DNA from: Pseudomonadota bacterium
Lineage (GTDB): Bacteria > Pseudomonadota > Gammaproteobacteria > Burkholderiales > Burkholderiaceae_C
Assembly (NCBI GenBank): GCA_018241185.1
Contig: JAFEEH010000221.1
Span: 1 to 58,907, forward strand
DNA: 58,907 bases
Reading direction: 5' to 3'
In this document: positions 18,281-26,963 of the stretch, piece by piece
Position numbering within the stretch: position 1 is the first letter of the stretch
Layout: the number at the start of each line of letters is the position of its first letter
Position numbers and translations under genes: made by a program
The notes under the pieces: model-generated
What the model was told of the DNA's origin: nothing
What the model saw: the letters and a program-made list of their open reading frames with translations, nothing else
Databases searched by the model: none

Positions 18281-19366
18281 TCAGCGTGCGGCGACGGGGG
18301 CTGCCCAGATGCGCGCGCGGTACTGGGCCGGCGGCACGCCGAACCAGCGCTTGCAGGCACGGAAGAAGTTGCTCGTATCGACGAAGCCCAGGCGGTCGGC
18401 CACGTCGGCCAGGCTGTGGCGGTCTTCGGCCAGGTACTGCTGCGCGAGTTCGCGGCGCGTGCGCTCGAGCAACGCCTGGAAGGACACCGCTTCTTCCTGC
18501 AGCCGCCGCTGCAGCGTGCGGTCGGCCAGGCCCAGGCCCGCTGCCACATCCTGGCGGCGCGGCTCGCCATGCGGCAGGCGGCGCGCGATTTCGGCGCACA
18601 CCAGCGTGGCGGTGGTGGTCTGGCCCAGCTCTTCGAGCTGCGCATCGAGCAGCGTGTCGTGCATGCGGCCCAGTTCGGGATGGTGCGTGGGCAGGGGCAG
18701 CGCCAGGCAGGCGCTGGACACCAGCATGCGGTTGGCCGACGCGTTGAAGCGCAGCTCGCAGCCGTAGGCGTCGCGGTGCGGGCGGTCGTCGGTGGGCGGC
18801 GGGTAGACGAACTCCATCGCCAGCGGCTCGACCGCGCGCCGGGTGAGCCAGCGGCACTGCATGAGCACCGTGAGCAGCGCGTGTTCCAGTCGCTGGCGCG
18901 GGATCGGCAGCCGCCCGCCGGTGTGTTCCATGACCAGCCAGCAGCCGCGCGGGTCGGGCTGCATCGAGAAGGCGGTGCAGTCGGAGATGACGGGCATGTA
19001 GCGCACCAGCCGCTCCAGGCCGCCGCGCAGGTCGGCGCTGCAGGCCATGGCGTGGCCCACGGTGCTGGTGTTGCTGTGCGTGTCGGCCAGTTCGCGCTCC
19101 AGCCCCAGCGTGGGCCGGCCCGCGCGCGCCACGGCGAGTTGCCACAGCACGGTGATCTCGTCCACCGGGATGCGCGTGTTCTGCCGGTGCAGCGAGTCGG
19201 GGTCGAACCCCGCGTCGCGCAGCAGCGCGGGCACGGCCAGGCCCTCGGCCTCGAACATCGACAGCAGGCCGATCAGCCAGGCGGCGGAACTGGTGCGCTC
19301 CTCGGGTGGCGGCAGGCCGGCGGCTCGGCGGCGCGGCCGGTGGGGCAGGAGGGCAGGGGAAGTCAC
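18281..19366 (-). CDS. AraC family transcriptional regulator
   Basis: 361 residues from a GTG at 19366 ([13 protein letters not shown]); the exact start is uncertain because the frame stays open upstream and no clear ribosome binding site decides it. The N-terminal ~200 residues match the AraC-arabinose-binding-like domain of OruR/ArgR-type regulators ([20 protein letters not shown]). The C-terminal ~90 residues are the double helix-turn-helix ([18 protein letters not shown] and [20 protein letters not shown]). Divergent from the carboxylesterase across 134 bases, so regulation of that gene is possible but unproved. Confidence 0.88.
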   Translation of the reverse strand: MTSPALLPHRPRRRAAGLPPPEERTSSAAWLIGLLSMFEAEGLAVPALLRDAGFDPDSLHRQNTRIPVDEITVLWQLAVARAGRPTLGLERELADTHSNTSTVGHAMACSADLRGGLERLVRYMPVISDCTAFSMQPDPRGCWLVMEHTGGRLPIPRQRLEHALLTVLMQCRWLTRRAVEPLAMEFVYPPPTDDRPHRDAYGCELRFNASANRMLVSSACLALPLPTHHPELGRMHDTLLDAQLEELGQTTTATLVCAEIARRLPHGEPRRQDVAAGLGLADRTLQRRLQEEAVSFQALLERTRRELAQQYLAEDRHSLADVADRLGFVDTSNFFRACKRWFGVPPAQYRARIWAAPVAAR

Positions 19367-19500
19367 TCGATTGGCGCGCTTCGGATAGTGGTCGGCCCGG
19401 AGGCGGACCCTAGGATTCGGCGGTTGCCGGCGAAGCAACGAGCATGGGCGCAGGGCGCCGATGCGTGAATTCCGATTAACCCGGTATGGAGACAGAACGC

Positions 19501-21339
19501 ATGCACGACAGCAGAACGCCGACGGGGTCCGCGGCGGTGCCCTTCCATTCGATCGCGATCGCGATCGCGGTGCGCGGCCTGGCCGTCGCGGCCGTGGCGT
19601 CCACCGGCCTCTTTCTGGCCGGCTGTGGCGGGGGATCGTCGGGGTCGCCCGGCGTGTTCCTGCCGGTGCCGCCGGCCCCCCCTCCGGCGCCCACGCCACC
19701 GGCCCCGCCGCCACCGCCTCCGGCGCCCGCCCCGGACCGCCCGATGGTGCGGCAGACCACCGCCGGCAAGATCGAGGGCGTGGACGACAGCGCTGGAACC
19801 GGCACCTGGTCCTGGAAGGGTGTGCCCTTCGCCAAGCCGCCCGTCGGCGACCTGCGCTGGGCGGCGCCGGCCGATCCCGCGCCCTGGGAGGGCGTGCGCG
19901 CCGCCTCGCAGTTCGGCCCCAGTTGCGCGCAGGGCGGTCGCTTCTTCAGTCCGGCGCCGGGCGGTGCACCCTACGGCCTGGCAGTGCGCGAGGGCTTCGG
20001 CAAGCCGGTCGGCGAGGAGGACTGCCTCACGCTCAACGTCTGGCGCCCCGCGAACACCGACGAGAAGCTGCCGGTGATCGTGTTCATCTATGGCGGCAGC
20101 AACATTTCGGGCTACACCGCCGACCCGAGCTACGACGGCGCGCAACTGGCGAAGCGGGCCAATGCGGTGGTCGTCACCGTCAACTACCGGTTGGGCTTCC
20201 TCGGCTGGTTCGATCTGCCGCAACTCAAGGTCGGCGAGCCGAAGAACGATTCCGGCAACTTCGCGCTGCTCGACCAGATGCAGGCGCTGAAGTTCGTCCA
20301 GGCCAACATCGGTGCCTTCGGCGGCGACGCCGGCAACGTCACGGTGATGGGGCAGTCGGCCGGCGCCGTCAACACCTGGGCCCTGGTCACCTCGCCCGCG
20401 GCGGCCGGCCTCCTGCACAAGGCCGTGCCCATGAGCGGCGGCATCGCCTTCTCGCCCCGCGCCACCGCGCAAACCTACGCCAAGGCGCTGGTCAACGCGA
20501 TCGTCATCGCAGACGGCAAGGCCACCGACGCCACCTCGGCGGCCAACTGGCTCGCCGGCCAGACCGACGCACAGGTGGCGAGCTACCTGCGCAGCCTGCC
20601 GGCCGACAGGCTACTGACCGTGATGCTGGCCAATCCGCAACTGGGCAATTCGCCGGCGCCGATCGAGGACGGAACGATCCTGCCCGTGAATTCGCGCGCG
20701 GTCGTGGCTGCCGGCAACTTCAACAGGGTGCCGATGATCGTGGGCAACACGCGCGACGAAGGCACGCTGTTCGGTGGCCTGTTCGGGCTTTACACGGGCA
20801 CGGGCGTGCCGGGCTTCAAGCTGAGCGACTACGACCGTTTCGGGCTGCAGTTCGGCTTCAACCCCGATGCGCCACCCAGCCTCACCGAGGCCGACCTGAT
20901 CAGTGCCCCGTATCTTCCGGTCAACACGCAGCAGACCGGGTGGAAGGCGGTGTCGGACGTGGTCACGCAGTCGATTTTCCTCAACGGCCTGTCGGCGCAG
21001 ATCGACTCCGTCGCCGCCCAACTGCCGACGAAGACCTGGTATTACCGCTTCGACTGGAGCCAGGAGGCCGCGCCGTTCAACACCGTCTACGGCGCCACGC
21101 ACGGCATGGACACGGTGTTCTTCTTCCACAACTTCGGCACCAACGTCTTCTCCTTCGCCTACGGCGAGGCGAACCGGCCGGGGCGGGAGGCGCTGTCGGA
21201 CGCGATGGTCGGCAGCCTGGCCGCCTTCGCGCGCACGGGCGATCCGAACCACGCCGGCCTGGGCGTCACCTGGCCGAACTGGCCGCGCCAGATCGTGTTC
21301 GACGCCAGCAAGACGCAACTGCAGAACAGCGCGCCGTGA
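19501..21339 (+). CDS. Type B carboxylesterase/lipase, predicted lipoprotein
   Basis: 612 residues. The N-terminus has a hydrophobic segment ending in the lipobox LAGC, followed by a Gly/Ser stretch and a long Pro-rich linker (roughly residues 50-80). The alpha/beta-hydrolase domain shows the oxyanion region FIYGGSN, the nucleophile elbow VMGQSAGAVN, TRDEG (acid) and ATHGMDTVFFFHNF (His). It probably hydrolyses short esters at the cell surface or in the periplasm. The start at 19501 is preferred over the ATG at 19486 because GGAG (19488-19491) is well placed for it. Overlapping GCGATCGC palindromes at 19554-19570 fall in the signal sequence. Confidence 0.88.
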   Translation: MHDSRTPTGSAAVPFHSIAIAIAVRGLAVAAVASTGLFLAGCGGGSSGSPGVFLPVPPAPPPAPTPPAPPPPPPAPAPDRPMVRQTTAGKIEGVDDSAGTGTWSWKGVPFAKPPVGDLRWAAPADPAPWEGVRAASQFGPSCAQGGRFFSPAPGGAPYGLAVREGFGKPVGEEDCLTLNVWRPANTDEKLPVIVFIYGGSNISGYTADPSYDGAQLAKRANAVVVTVNYRLGFLGWFDLPQLKVGEPKNDSGNFALLDQMQALKFVQANIGAFGGDAGNVTVMGQSAGAVNTWALVTSPAAAGLLHKAVPMSGGIAFSPRATAQTYAKALVNAIVIADGKATDATSAANWLAGQTDAQVASYLRSLPADRLLTVMLANPQLGNSPAPIEDGTILPVNSRAVVAAGNFNRVPMIVGNTRDEGTLFGGLFGLYTGTGVPGFKLSDYDRFGLQFGFNPDAPPSLTEADLISAPYLPVNTQQTGWKAVSDVVTQSIFLNGLSAQIDSVAAQLPTKTWYYRFDWSQEAAPFNTVYGATHGMDTVFFFHNFGTNVFSFAYGEANRPGREALSDAMVGSLAAFARTGDPNHAGLGVTWPNWPRQIVFDASKTQLQNSAP

Positions 21340-21384
21340 ATCGGGTGGGGCGATGGGCGATCGGGCGTGGGCGAATGCCCCCGA

Positions 21385-21431
21385 ATTGCGGGCAATCCCG
21401 CCTGCGGGCGGTGAGGGTGGTGCGTGATACT
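21385..21431 (+). promoter_or_regulatory. Shared promoter motif, copy 1 (acyl-CoA ligase)
   Basis: TTGCGGGCAATCCC (21386-21399), CC, TGCGGGCGGTG, then GATACT (21426-21431) 26 bases after the CCC. The same arrangement precedes the two binding-protein genes at 23183 and 24612. The GGG/CCC pair is an inverted repeat, so an activator or sigma-linked site is likely. Confidence 0.55.
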
Positions 21432-21484
21432 CGCCCCCGATCCATTTCCCATCGATTTTCCCAATCACCCGAGGAGCCTTCCCC

Positions 21485-23137
21485 ATGCTGGGTTTGATGC
21501 AAGACCGCCCGCTCTTGATCTCCAACCTGATCGAGTTCGTCGATCGCCACAACGGCGATGCCGAGATCGTCTCGAGACGCGTCGAGGGCGACATCCACCG
21601 CTACACCTGGCACGACTGCGCTGTGCGCGCGCGCCAAGTGGCCAACGCGCTGGACGGCGAGAAGCTGCTGTTCTCCGACCGCGTCGCGACGCTGGCCTGG
21701 AACGGCTACCGCCACCTGGAGCTCTACTACGGCGTGAGCGGCTCGGGCCGCGTGCTGCACACCATCAACCCGCGCCTGCATCCCGACCAGATCGCCTGGA
21801 TCGCCAACCATGCCGAAGACCAGATTCTGTGCTTTGACATGACCTTCCTGCCGCTGGTGCAGGCCGTGCACGCGCGCTGTCCGACGATCCGCAAGTACGT
21901 CGCGCTGTGCGATGCCGACAAGCTGCCGGCCGACACCGGCATCCCCAACCTGGTGAGCTACGAGGCCTGGATCGCCGACCAGCCGGCCACCTACGATTGG
22001 CCGGTGTTCGACGAGAACTCGGCATCGAGCATGTGCTACACGAGCGGCACCACGGGCAACCCGAAGGCCGCGCTCTACAGCCACCGCTCGACCACGCTGC
22101 ACGCCTATGCCGCCGCGCTGCCCGACGTCATGCGCCTGTCGGCGCGCGACTCGGTGCTGCCGGTGGTGCCGATGTTCCACGTCAACGCGTGGGGCATTCC
22201 GTATTCGGCGGCGCTGGTGGGCTGCAAGCTGGTGTTCCCTGGCGGTGCGATGGATGGCAAATCCATCTTCGAACTGATCGAGAGCGAGGGCGTCACCTTC
22301 GCCGCCGGCGTGCCGACGGTGTGGCAGATGATGCTGGGCCACATGCAGGCGGGCGGCCTGAAATTCTCGAAGCTCAACCGCACGGTGATCGGCGGCTCGG
22401 CCTGCCCGCCGGCGATGATCCGCGCGTTCCAGGACCAGTACGGCGTCGAGGTGCTGCATGCCTGGGGCATGACCGAGATGAGCCCGCTGGGCACGCTGTG
22501 CACGCTCAAGAACAAGCACGACGCGCTCGACGAAGCGGGCCGCCTGGCCATCCGCATGAAGCAGGGCCGCGCCATCTTCGGCGTCGACATGAAGATCGTG
22601 GACGGCGACGGCAACGAGCTGCCCTGGGACGGCAAGGCCTACGGTGACCTGCTGGTGAAGGGCCCCTGGATCGTCAAGGAGTACTTCAAGGGCGAGGGCG
22701 GCCATCCGCTGGTGAAGGACGCCAGGGGCGACGGCTGGTTCCCCACCGGCGACGTGGCCACCATCGACGCCGAGGGCTACCTGCAGATCACCGACCGCAG
22801 CAAGGACGTGATCAAGTCCGGCGGCGAGTGGATCAGCTCGATCGACATCGAGAACATCGCTGTCGCGCACCCGGCCATTGCCATTGCCGCGTGCATCGGC
22901 GTGTTCCATCCCAAGTGGGACGAGCGCCCCATCGTGGCCGTGGTGAAGAAGCCCGGCGCCGAAGTGACCCGCGAGGAACTGCTCAAGTTCTACGAAGGCA
23001 AGACCGCCAAGTGGCAGATCCCCGACGACGTGGTGTTCGTCGAGGCGATCCCGCTGGGTGCCACCGGAAAGATCCTCAAGACCAAACTGCGCGAACAGCT
23101 CAAGGACTACAAGCTCCCCTCGCTCGCGAGCGCCTGA
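21485..23137 (+). CDS. Medium/long-chain fatty-acid-CoA ligase (AMP-forming)
   Basis: 550 residues, AMP-binding superfamily. Forms acyl-CoA from a free acid, ATP and CoA. Motifs: CYTSGTTGNPKA (about 184-195), HAWGMTEMSPLG, DGWFPTGDVATID and the catalytic Lys in LGATGKILKTKL near the C-terminus. The overall match is to the AlkK / DmdB-like group, which takes medium-chain or methylmercaptopropionate substrates. GAGGAG precedes the ATG. It heads the region with the transporter and fadB-like gene, and shares its promoter motif with the binding proteins downstream. Confidence 0.9.
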   Translation: MLGLMQDRPLLISNLIEFVDRHNGDAEIVSRRVEGDIHRYTWHDCAVRARQVANALDGEKLLFSDRVATLAWNGYRHLELYYGVSGSGRVLHTINPRLHPDQIAWIANHAEDQILCFDMTFLPLVQAVHARCPTIRKYVALCDADKLPADTGIPNLVSYEAWIADQPATYDWPVFDENSASSMCYTSGTTGNPKAALYSHRSTTLHAYAAALPDVMRLSARDSVLPVVPMFHVNAWGIPYSAALVGCKLVFPGGAMDGKSIFELIESEGVTFAAGVPTVWQMMLGHMQAGGLKFSKLNRTVIGGSACPPAMIRAFQDQYGVEVLHAWGMTEMSPLGTLCTLKNKHDALDEAGRLAIRMKQGRAIFGVDMKIVDGDGNELPWDGKAYGDLLVKGPWIVKEYFKGEGGHPLVKDARGDGWFPTGDVATIDAEGYLQITDRSKDVIKSGGEWISSIDIENIAVAHPAIAIAACIGVFHPKWDERPIVAVVKKPGAEVTREELLKFYEGKTAKWQIPDDVVFVEAIPLGATGKILKTKLREQLKDYKLPSLASA

Positions 23138-23182
23138 ACGCGCTGTCGCCAAGGTGATAGGCCGGCCGCGCGGGCGGCCTGC

Positions 23183-23226
23183 CTTGCGGGCATTCCCTGT
23201 GCGGGGTGGAGAAGGGCGCTTGTACG
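23183..23226 (+). promoter_or_regulatory. Shared promoter motif, copy 2 (first binding protein)
   Basis: CTTGCGGGCATTCCCTG, T, GCGGGGTG, then TGTACG (23221-23226) 23 bases after CCC. It differs from copy 3 at only two of 26 positions in the core, whereas the surrounding bases diverge. Confidence 0.6.
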
Positions 23227-23271
23227 CTGCGCCCGGCGCGATCGAACCCATCCCACACCAGGAGACATGCC

Positions 23272-24507
23272 TTGAAATTTGCTATCAAAATCGTAGCTGC
23301 CTGCGCAATGGCAGCGGGCGCTGCGGGCGCTTTTGCCCAAAAAGGCGAGACCGTGAAGATCGCCTGGATGGACCCGCTGTCGGGACTCATGGCGGCCGTC
23401 GGCACGAACCAGTTGAAGACCTACCAACTGATGGTCGAGCACTTCAACAAGACCAACGCCTCGGGCGTGAAATTCGAGCTGATCTCGCTGGACAACAAGC
23501 TGAGCCCGCAGGAGACGACCGCTGCGCTGCGCTCGGCCATGGACCAGGGCGCGCGCTACGTGACCCAGGGCAACGGCTCAGGCCCCGCGCTTGCGATCAT
23601 CGACGCGCTGGAGAAACACAACGCGCGCAATCCCGGCAAGGAGGTCGTGTACTTCAACTACGCCGCGGTGGACCCGGACCTGACCAACAGCAAGTGCAGC
23701 TACTGGCACTTCCGGCTCGACGCCGATACTTCGATGAAGATGGAGGCGCTGACCACCTTCATGAAGGACCAGCCCGACATCAAGAAGGTCTACATCCTCG
23801 GACAGAACTACGCGCACGGCGTGCAGGTCAGCAAGTACGCCAAGGAGGGGCTCAAGGCCAAGCGCCCCGACGTGCAGATCGTCGGCGACGACCTGCACCC
23901 GCTGGCGCAGGTGCGCGACTTCTCGCCCTACATCGCCAAGATCAAGGCATCCGGTGCCGACTCGGTCATCACCGGCAACTGGGGCTCGGACCTGGCACTG
24001 CTGCTGAAGGCGGCGCAGGACGCCGGCCTGCTCGACACCGTCAAGTTCTACACCTACTACGCCTTCGGCTCGGGCGCGCCGACGGCCATGGGCGCGGGCG
24101 CCGCGGGCAAGGTGTACGTGGTGGGCTACGGCCACTACAACATGGGGCCGCCGATCCAGCCGCTGATGGCCGAGTTCAAGAAGCGCATGAACGACGACAT
24201 GACGCAGAACTCGATCTACCACACCTTCGCGCTGCTCGATGCGGCCTTCGTCAAGACGAAGTCGACCGACCCGGTGAAAGTGGCGGCCGCGCTCGAGGGC
24301 ATGAAGATCAAGAGCTTCAACGGCGAGGTCGAGATGCGCAAGGCCGACCACCAGCTGCAACAGGGCCTGTTCATCACGCGCTGGGAGAAGGCGGGCGGAA
24401 AGTACCCCTACGACGCCGAGAACACCGGATACACCTTCGTGCCGGTCAAGTACTACGAGCCCTACGTGGCCAGCACGCCCACCAGCTGCCAGATGAAGCG
24501 GCCCTGA
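23272..24507 (+). CDS. Branched-chain amino acid-type ABC substrate-binding protein (paralog 1)
   Basis: 411 residues from a TTG start with GGAG seven bases upstream; the open frame runs further back but lacks a signal peptide. Residues 1-22 form a Sec signal peptide ending AFA. The mature part (GETVKIAWMDPLSGLMAAVG) is a LivJ-like type 1 periplasmic fold (ANF receptor family). It is about three-quarters identical to the next gene, including the end TPTSCQMKRP. The signal-peptide DNA aligns with the 62-bp dispersed repeat. It has its own promoter motif and terminator, so it can be expressed apart from paralog 2. Confidence 0.92.
   Translation: MKFAIKIVAACAMAAGAAGAFAQKGETVKIAWMDPLSGLMAAVGTNQLKTYQLMVEHFNKTNASGVKFELISLDNKLSPQETTAALRSAMDQGARYVTQGNGSGPALAIIDALEKHNARNPGKEVVYFNYAAVDPDLTNSKCSYWHFRLDADTSMKMEALTTFMKDQPDIKKVYILGQNYAHGVQVSKYAKEGLKAKRPDVQIVGDDLHPLAQVRDFSPYIAKIKASGADSVITGNWGSDLALLLKAAQDAGLLDTVKFYTYYAFGSGAPTAMGAGAAGKVYVVGYGHYNMGPPIQPLMAEFKKRMNDDMTQNSIYHTFALLDAAFVKTKSTDPVKVAAALEGMKIKSFNGEVEMRKADHQLQQGLFITRWEKAGGKYPYDAENTGYTFVPVKYYEPYVASTPTSCQMKRP
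23280..23341 (+). repeat. Dispersed palindromic repeat, copy B, forming a signal peptide
   Basis: TGCTATCAA, TAGCTGC, GCGC and GCGGGCGCTGC align without gaps to copy A. Read in frame GCT-ATC-AAA it gives AIKIVAACAMAAGAAGAF, the hydrophobic core of the signal peptide. Copy E uses the same frame for the same purpose. Confidence 0.65.
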
Positions 24508-24521
24508 CGCCTCGAAAAGGA

Positions 24522-24541
24522 GGGCGGGCCCGCCCTTTTTC
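24522..24541 (+). terminator. Terminator after binding-protein paralog 1
   Basis: The palindrome GGGCGGGCCCGCCC (24522-24535) is followed by TTTTTCT. It separates the two paralogs, each of which has its own promoter motif. Confidence 0.85.
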
Positions 24542-24611
24542 TACCCGCGGGTAGCACAACTACGGTGCACGCTGTCGCGCGGGTGATAGAAAGCGCCGAA
24601 GCGGCGCTGAC

Positions 24612-24655
24612 CTTACGGGCATTCCCTGAGCGGGGTGCTCGTAAACACTTGTACT
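24612..24655 (+). promoter_or_regulatory. Shared promoter motif, copy 3 (second binding protein)
   Basis: CTTACGGGCATTCCCTGAG followed by CGGGGTG, then TGTACT (24650-24655) 23 bases after CCC, the same spacing as copy 2. No sigma-70 -35 is present at the usual distance; the motif core would sit near -40. Confidence 0.6.
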
Positions 24656-24694
24656 CTCGTCCCGATTTGCACCGTTCGACCCAGGAGACACAGA

Positions 24695-25924
24695 TTGAAA
24701 TTCGCTCTGAAATTCACCGCCGCCGCCATCGTCGCTGCCACGGCCACCGGTGCCCTCGCGCAGCAGGGTGAAACCGTCAAGATCGCCTGGCTCGACCCGC
24801 TGTCGGGCCTGATGGCCGCCGTGGGCACGAACCAGCTCAAGACCTTCCAGTTCTTCGCCGAGAAGTTCAACGCCAAGAACCCCGCAGGCGTGAAGTTCGA
24901 GATCATCGGCATCGACAACAAGCTCAGCCCGCAGGAGACGACGGCCGCGCTGCGCTCGGCCCAGGACCAGGGCGCGCGCTACGTGGTGCAGGGCAATGGC
25001 TCAGGCCCGGCGCTGGCCATCATCGACGCGCTCGAAAAGAACAATGCGCGCAACCCCGGCAAGGAGATGCTGTATCTCAACTACGCCGCGGTGGATCCCG
25101 ACCTGACCAACAGCAAGTGCAGCTACTGGCAGTACCGCTTCGATGCCGACACCTCCATGAAGATGGAGGCGCTGACCACCTACATGAAGGACCAGCCGGA
25201 CATCAAGAAGGTCTACATCATTGGCCAGAACTATTCGCACGGCCAGCAGGTCAGCAAGTTCGCCAAGGAGAACCTCAAGGCCAAGCGCCCCGACATCCAG
25301 ATCGTCGGCGACGACCTGCATCCGCTGGCGCAGGTGCGCGACTTCTCGCCCTACATCGCCAAGATCAAGGCGTCGGGCGCCGACTCGGTCATCACCGGCA
25401 ACTGGGGCTCGGACCTGGCACTGCTGATCAAGGCCGGCAACGACGCCGGCCTGAACGTCAAGTACTACACCTACTACGCCGTCACCAGCGGCACGCCCAC
25501 TGCCATGGGCGCGGCGTCGGACGGCAAGGTCTACCAGGTCGGCTACGCCCACTACAACATGGGCGGCGAGATGCAGAAGTACGCCGACGAGTTCAAGAAG
25601 CGCTTCAACGACGACCTCTACACCACCGACATCTACACCGTGTTCGTCGCCCTGTCCGAAGCCATGGCCAAGGCCAAGAGCACGGATCCGGTCAAGGTGG
25701 CTGCCACGATGGAAGGCATGAAGTTCAAGAGCTTCAACGGTGACGTGGAACTGCGCAAGGCCGACCACCAGCTGCAGCAGGGCCTCTATATCACCAAGTG
25801 GGAGAAGGCCAGCGCCAAGTACCCCTACAGCCCCGAGAACACGGGCTACACCCTGGCCCCGGTGAAGTTCTACGACGCCTACGTGGCCAGCACGCCCACC
25901 AGCTGCCAGATGAAGCGGCCATGA
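24695..25924 (+). CDS. Branched-chain amino acid-type ABC substrate-binding protein (paralog 2)
   Basis: 409 residues, again from a TTG start with AGGAGA upstream. Residues 1-22 form a Sec signal peptide ending ALA; the mature part is GETVKIAWLDPLSGLMAAVG and so on. Closely similar to paralog 1 along its whole length, which points to tandem duplication including the promoter. Its signal-peptide DNA does not carry the repeat, which suggests the repeat arrived in paralog 1 after duplication or was lost here. It is followed by a strong hairpin before livH, so the binding protein is probably made in excess over the membrane subunits. Confidence 0.92.
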   Translation: MKFALKFTAAAIVAATATGALAQQGETVKIAWLDPLSGLMAAVGTNQLKTFQFFAEKFNAKNPAGVKFEIIGIDNKLSPQETTAALRSAQDQGARYVVQGNGSGPALAIIDALEKNNARNPGKEMLYLNYAAVDPDLTNSKCSYWQYRFDADTSMKMEALTTYMKDQPDIKKVYIIGQNYSHGQQVSKFAKENLKAKRPDIQIVGDDLHPLAQVRDFSPYIAKIKASGADSVITGNWGSDLALLIKAGNDAGLNVKYYTYYAVTSGTPTAMGAASDGKVYQVGYAHYNMGGEMQKYADEFKKRFNDDLYTTDIYTVFVALSEAMAKAKSTDPVKVAATMEGMKFKSFNGDVELRKADHQLQQGLYITKWEKASAKYPYSPENTGYTLAPVKFYDAYVASTPTSCQMKRP

Positions 25925-25948
25925 GGGCAGCCAGGCTCTGAGCCAAGC

Positions 25949-25981
25949 AAGGCCCGCCGCCCTCAGGCGGGCCTTTTTTTC
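25949..25981 (+). terminator. Intra-operon terminator between binding protein and livH
   Basis: A 10-bp perfect stem, AAGGCCCGCC / GGCGGGCCTT (25949-25958, 25966-25975), is followed by eight T. Permease genes begin about 30 bases later without an obvious new promoter, so partial read-through is likely. Confidence 0.85.
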
Positions 25982-26013
25982 ATGTTCTCCGAGGGACGGG
26001 AGTCGATTCGATC

Positions 26014-26961
26014 GTGGAATTCTTTCTGATTTCGCTGCTCAACGGCGTCAGCTACGGGCTGCTGCTGTTCATGCTCAGCTCCGGGCTGACGCTCATCTTC
26101 AGCATGATGGGCGTGCTGAACTTCGCGCACGCCAGCTTCTACATGCTGGGCGCGTACTTCGCCTACGCCGTGTCCAACGTGGTCGGCTTCTGGCCCGCGC
26201 TGGTGATCGCGCCGCTGCTCGTCGGCGCGCTCGGTGCCGCCTTCGAGCGCTACAGCCTGCGCCGCGTCCACAAGTTCGGCCATGTACCGGAGCTGCTGGT
26301 CACCTTCGGCCTGTCGTACCTCATCCTGGAGCTGGTGCAGCTCGTGTGGGGCCGATCCACGGTGCCCTACGGGCTGCCGACGCAACTGCAGGGCCCGCTG
26401 TTCACGATCTACGGCACCCAGTTCCCCAAGTCGCGCTCCTTCATCATGCTGGTGGCGGTCCTGATGCTGATCTCGGTGTGGCTGCTGCTCACGCGCACCC
26501 GCATCGGCCTGGTCATCCAGGCGGCGCTCAAGCATCCCGAGATGGTCGAGGCGCTGGGCCACAACGTGCCGCGCGTGTTCATGCTGGTCTTCGGCGGCGG
26601 TGCCGCGCTGGCCGGCCTGGCCGGGGTCATCGGCGGCAACACCTACGTCACCGAGCCCGCCATGGCGGCGTCGGTGGGCTCGATCATCTTCGTGGTGGTC
26701 GTTGTGGGCGGCATGGGCTCCCTCGCCGGCGCGTTCCTCGCATCGCTGCTGATCGGTGTCATCCAGACCTTCGCGGTCGCCATCGACCAGTCGATGGCGA
26801 CGGGCCTGCAGGCGCTGGGCATGACGGTGACCGACCAGACCTTCGGCTATTCGCTGCTCAAGCTCACGCTGTCGCAGGTGGCGCCGATCCTGCCGTACCT
26901 CTTCCTGGTGCTCATCCTCATCTTCCGGCCCAAGGGCCTGCTCGGAACCCGGGAGGACTGA
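26014..26961 (+). CDS. livH: Branched-chain amino acid ABC transporter permease LivH
   Basis: 315 residues from a GTG start, with eight or so membrane segments. FLISLLNGVSYGLLLFMLSSG and GVLNFAHASFYMLGAYF are the family opening, and GGGAALAGLAGVIGGNTYV and VVGGMGSLAGAFLASLLIG are the permease coupling region. It ends three bases before livM. It forms the inner-membrane channel with LivM and probably serves both binding proteins upstream. Confidence 0.93.
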   Translation: MEFFLISLLNGVSYGLLLFMLSSGLTLIFSMMGVLNFAHASFYMLGAYFAYAVSNVVGFWPALVIAPLLVGALGAAFERYSLRRVHKFGHVPELLVTFGLSYLILELVQLVWGRSTVPYGLPTQLQGPLFTIYGTQFPKSRSFIMLVAVLMLISVWLLLTRTRIGLVIQAALKHPEMVEALGHNVPRVFMLVFGGGAALAGLAGVIGGNTYVTEPAMAASVGSIIFVVVVVGGMGSLAGAFLASLLIGVIQTFAVAIDQSMATGLQALGMTVTDQTFGYSLLKLTLSQVAPILPYLFLVLILIFRPKGLLGTRED

Positions 26962-26963
26962 CC

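Noticed and set aside
19550-19572. Run of overlapping GCGATCGC palindromes at the start of the carboxylesterase.
   Set aside because: It encodes a simple Ile-Ala repeat in the signal peptide and is short; no evidence for a regulatory or replication role.
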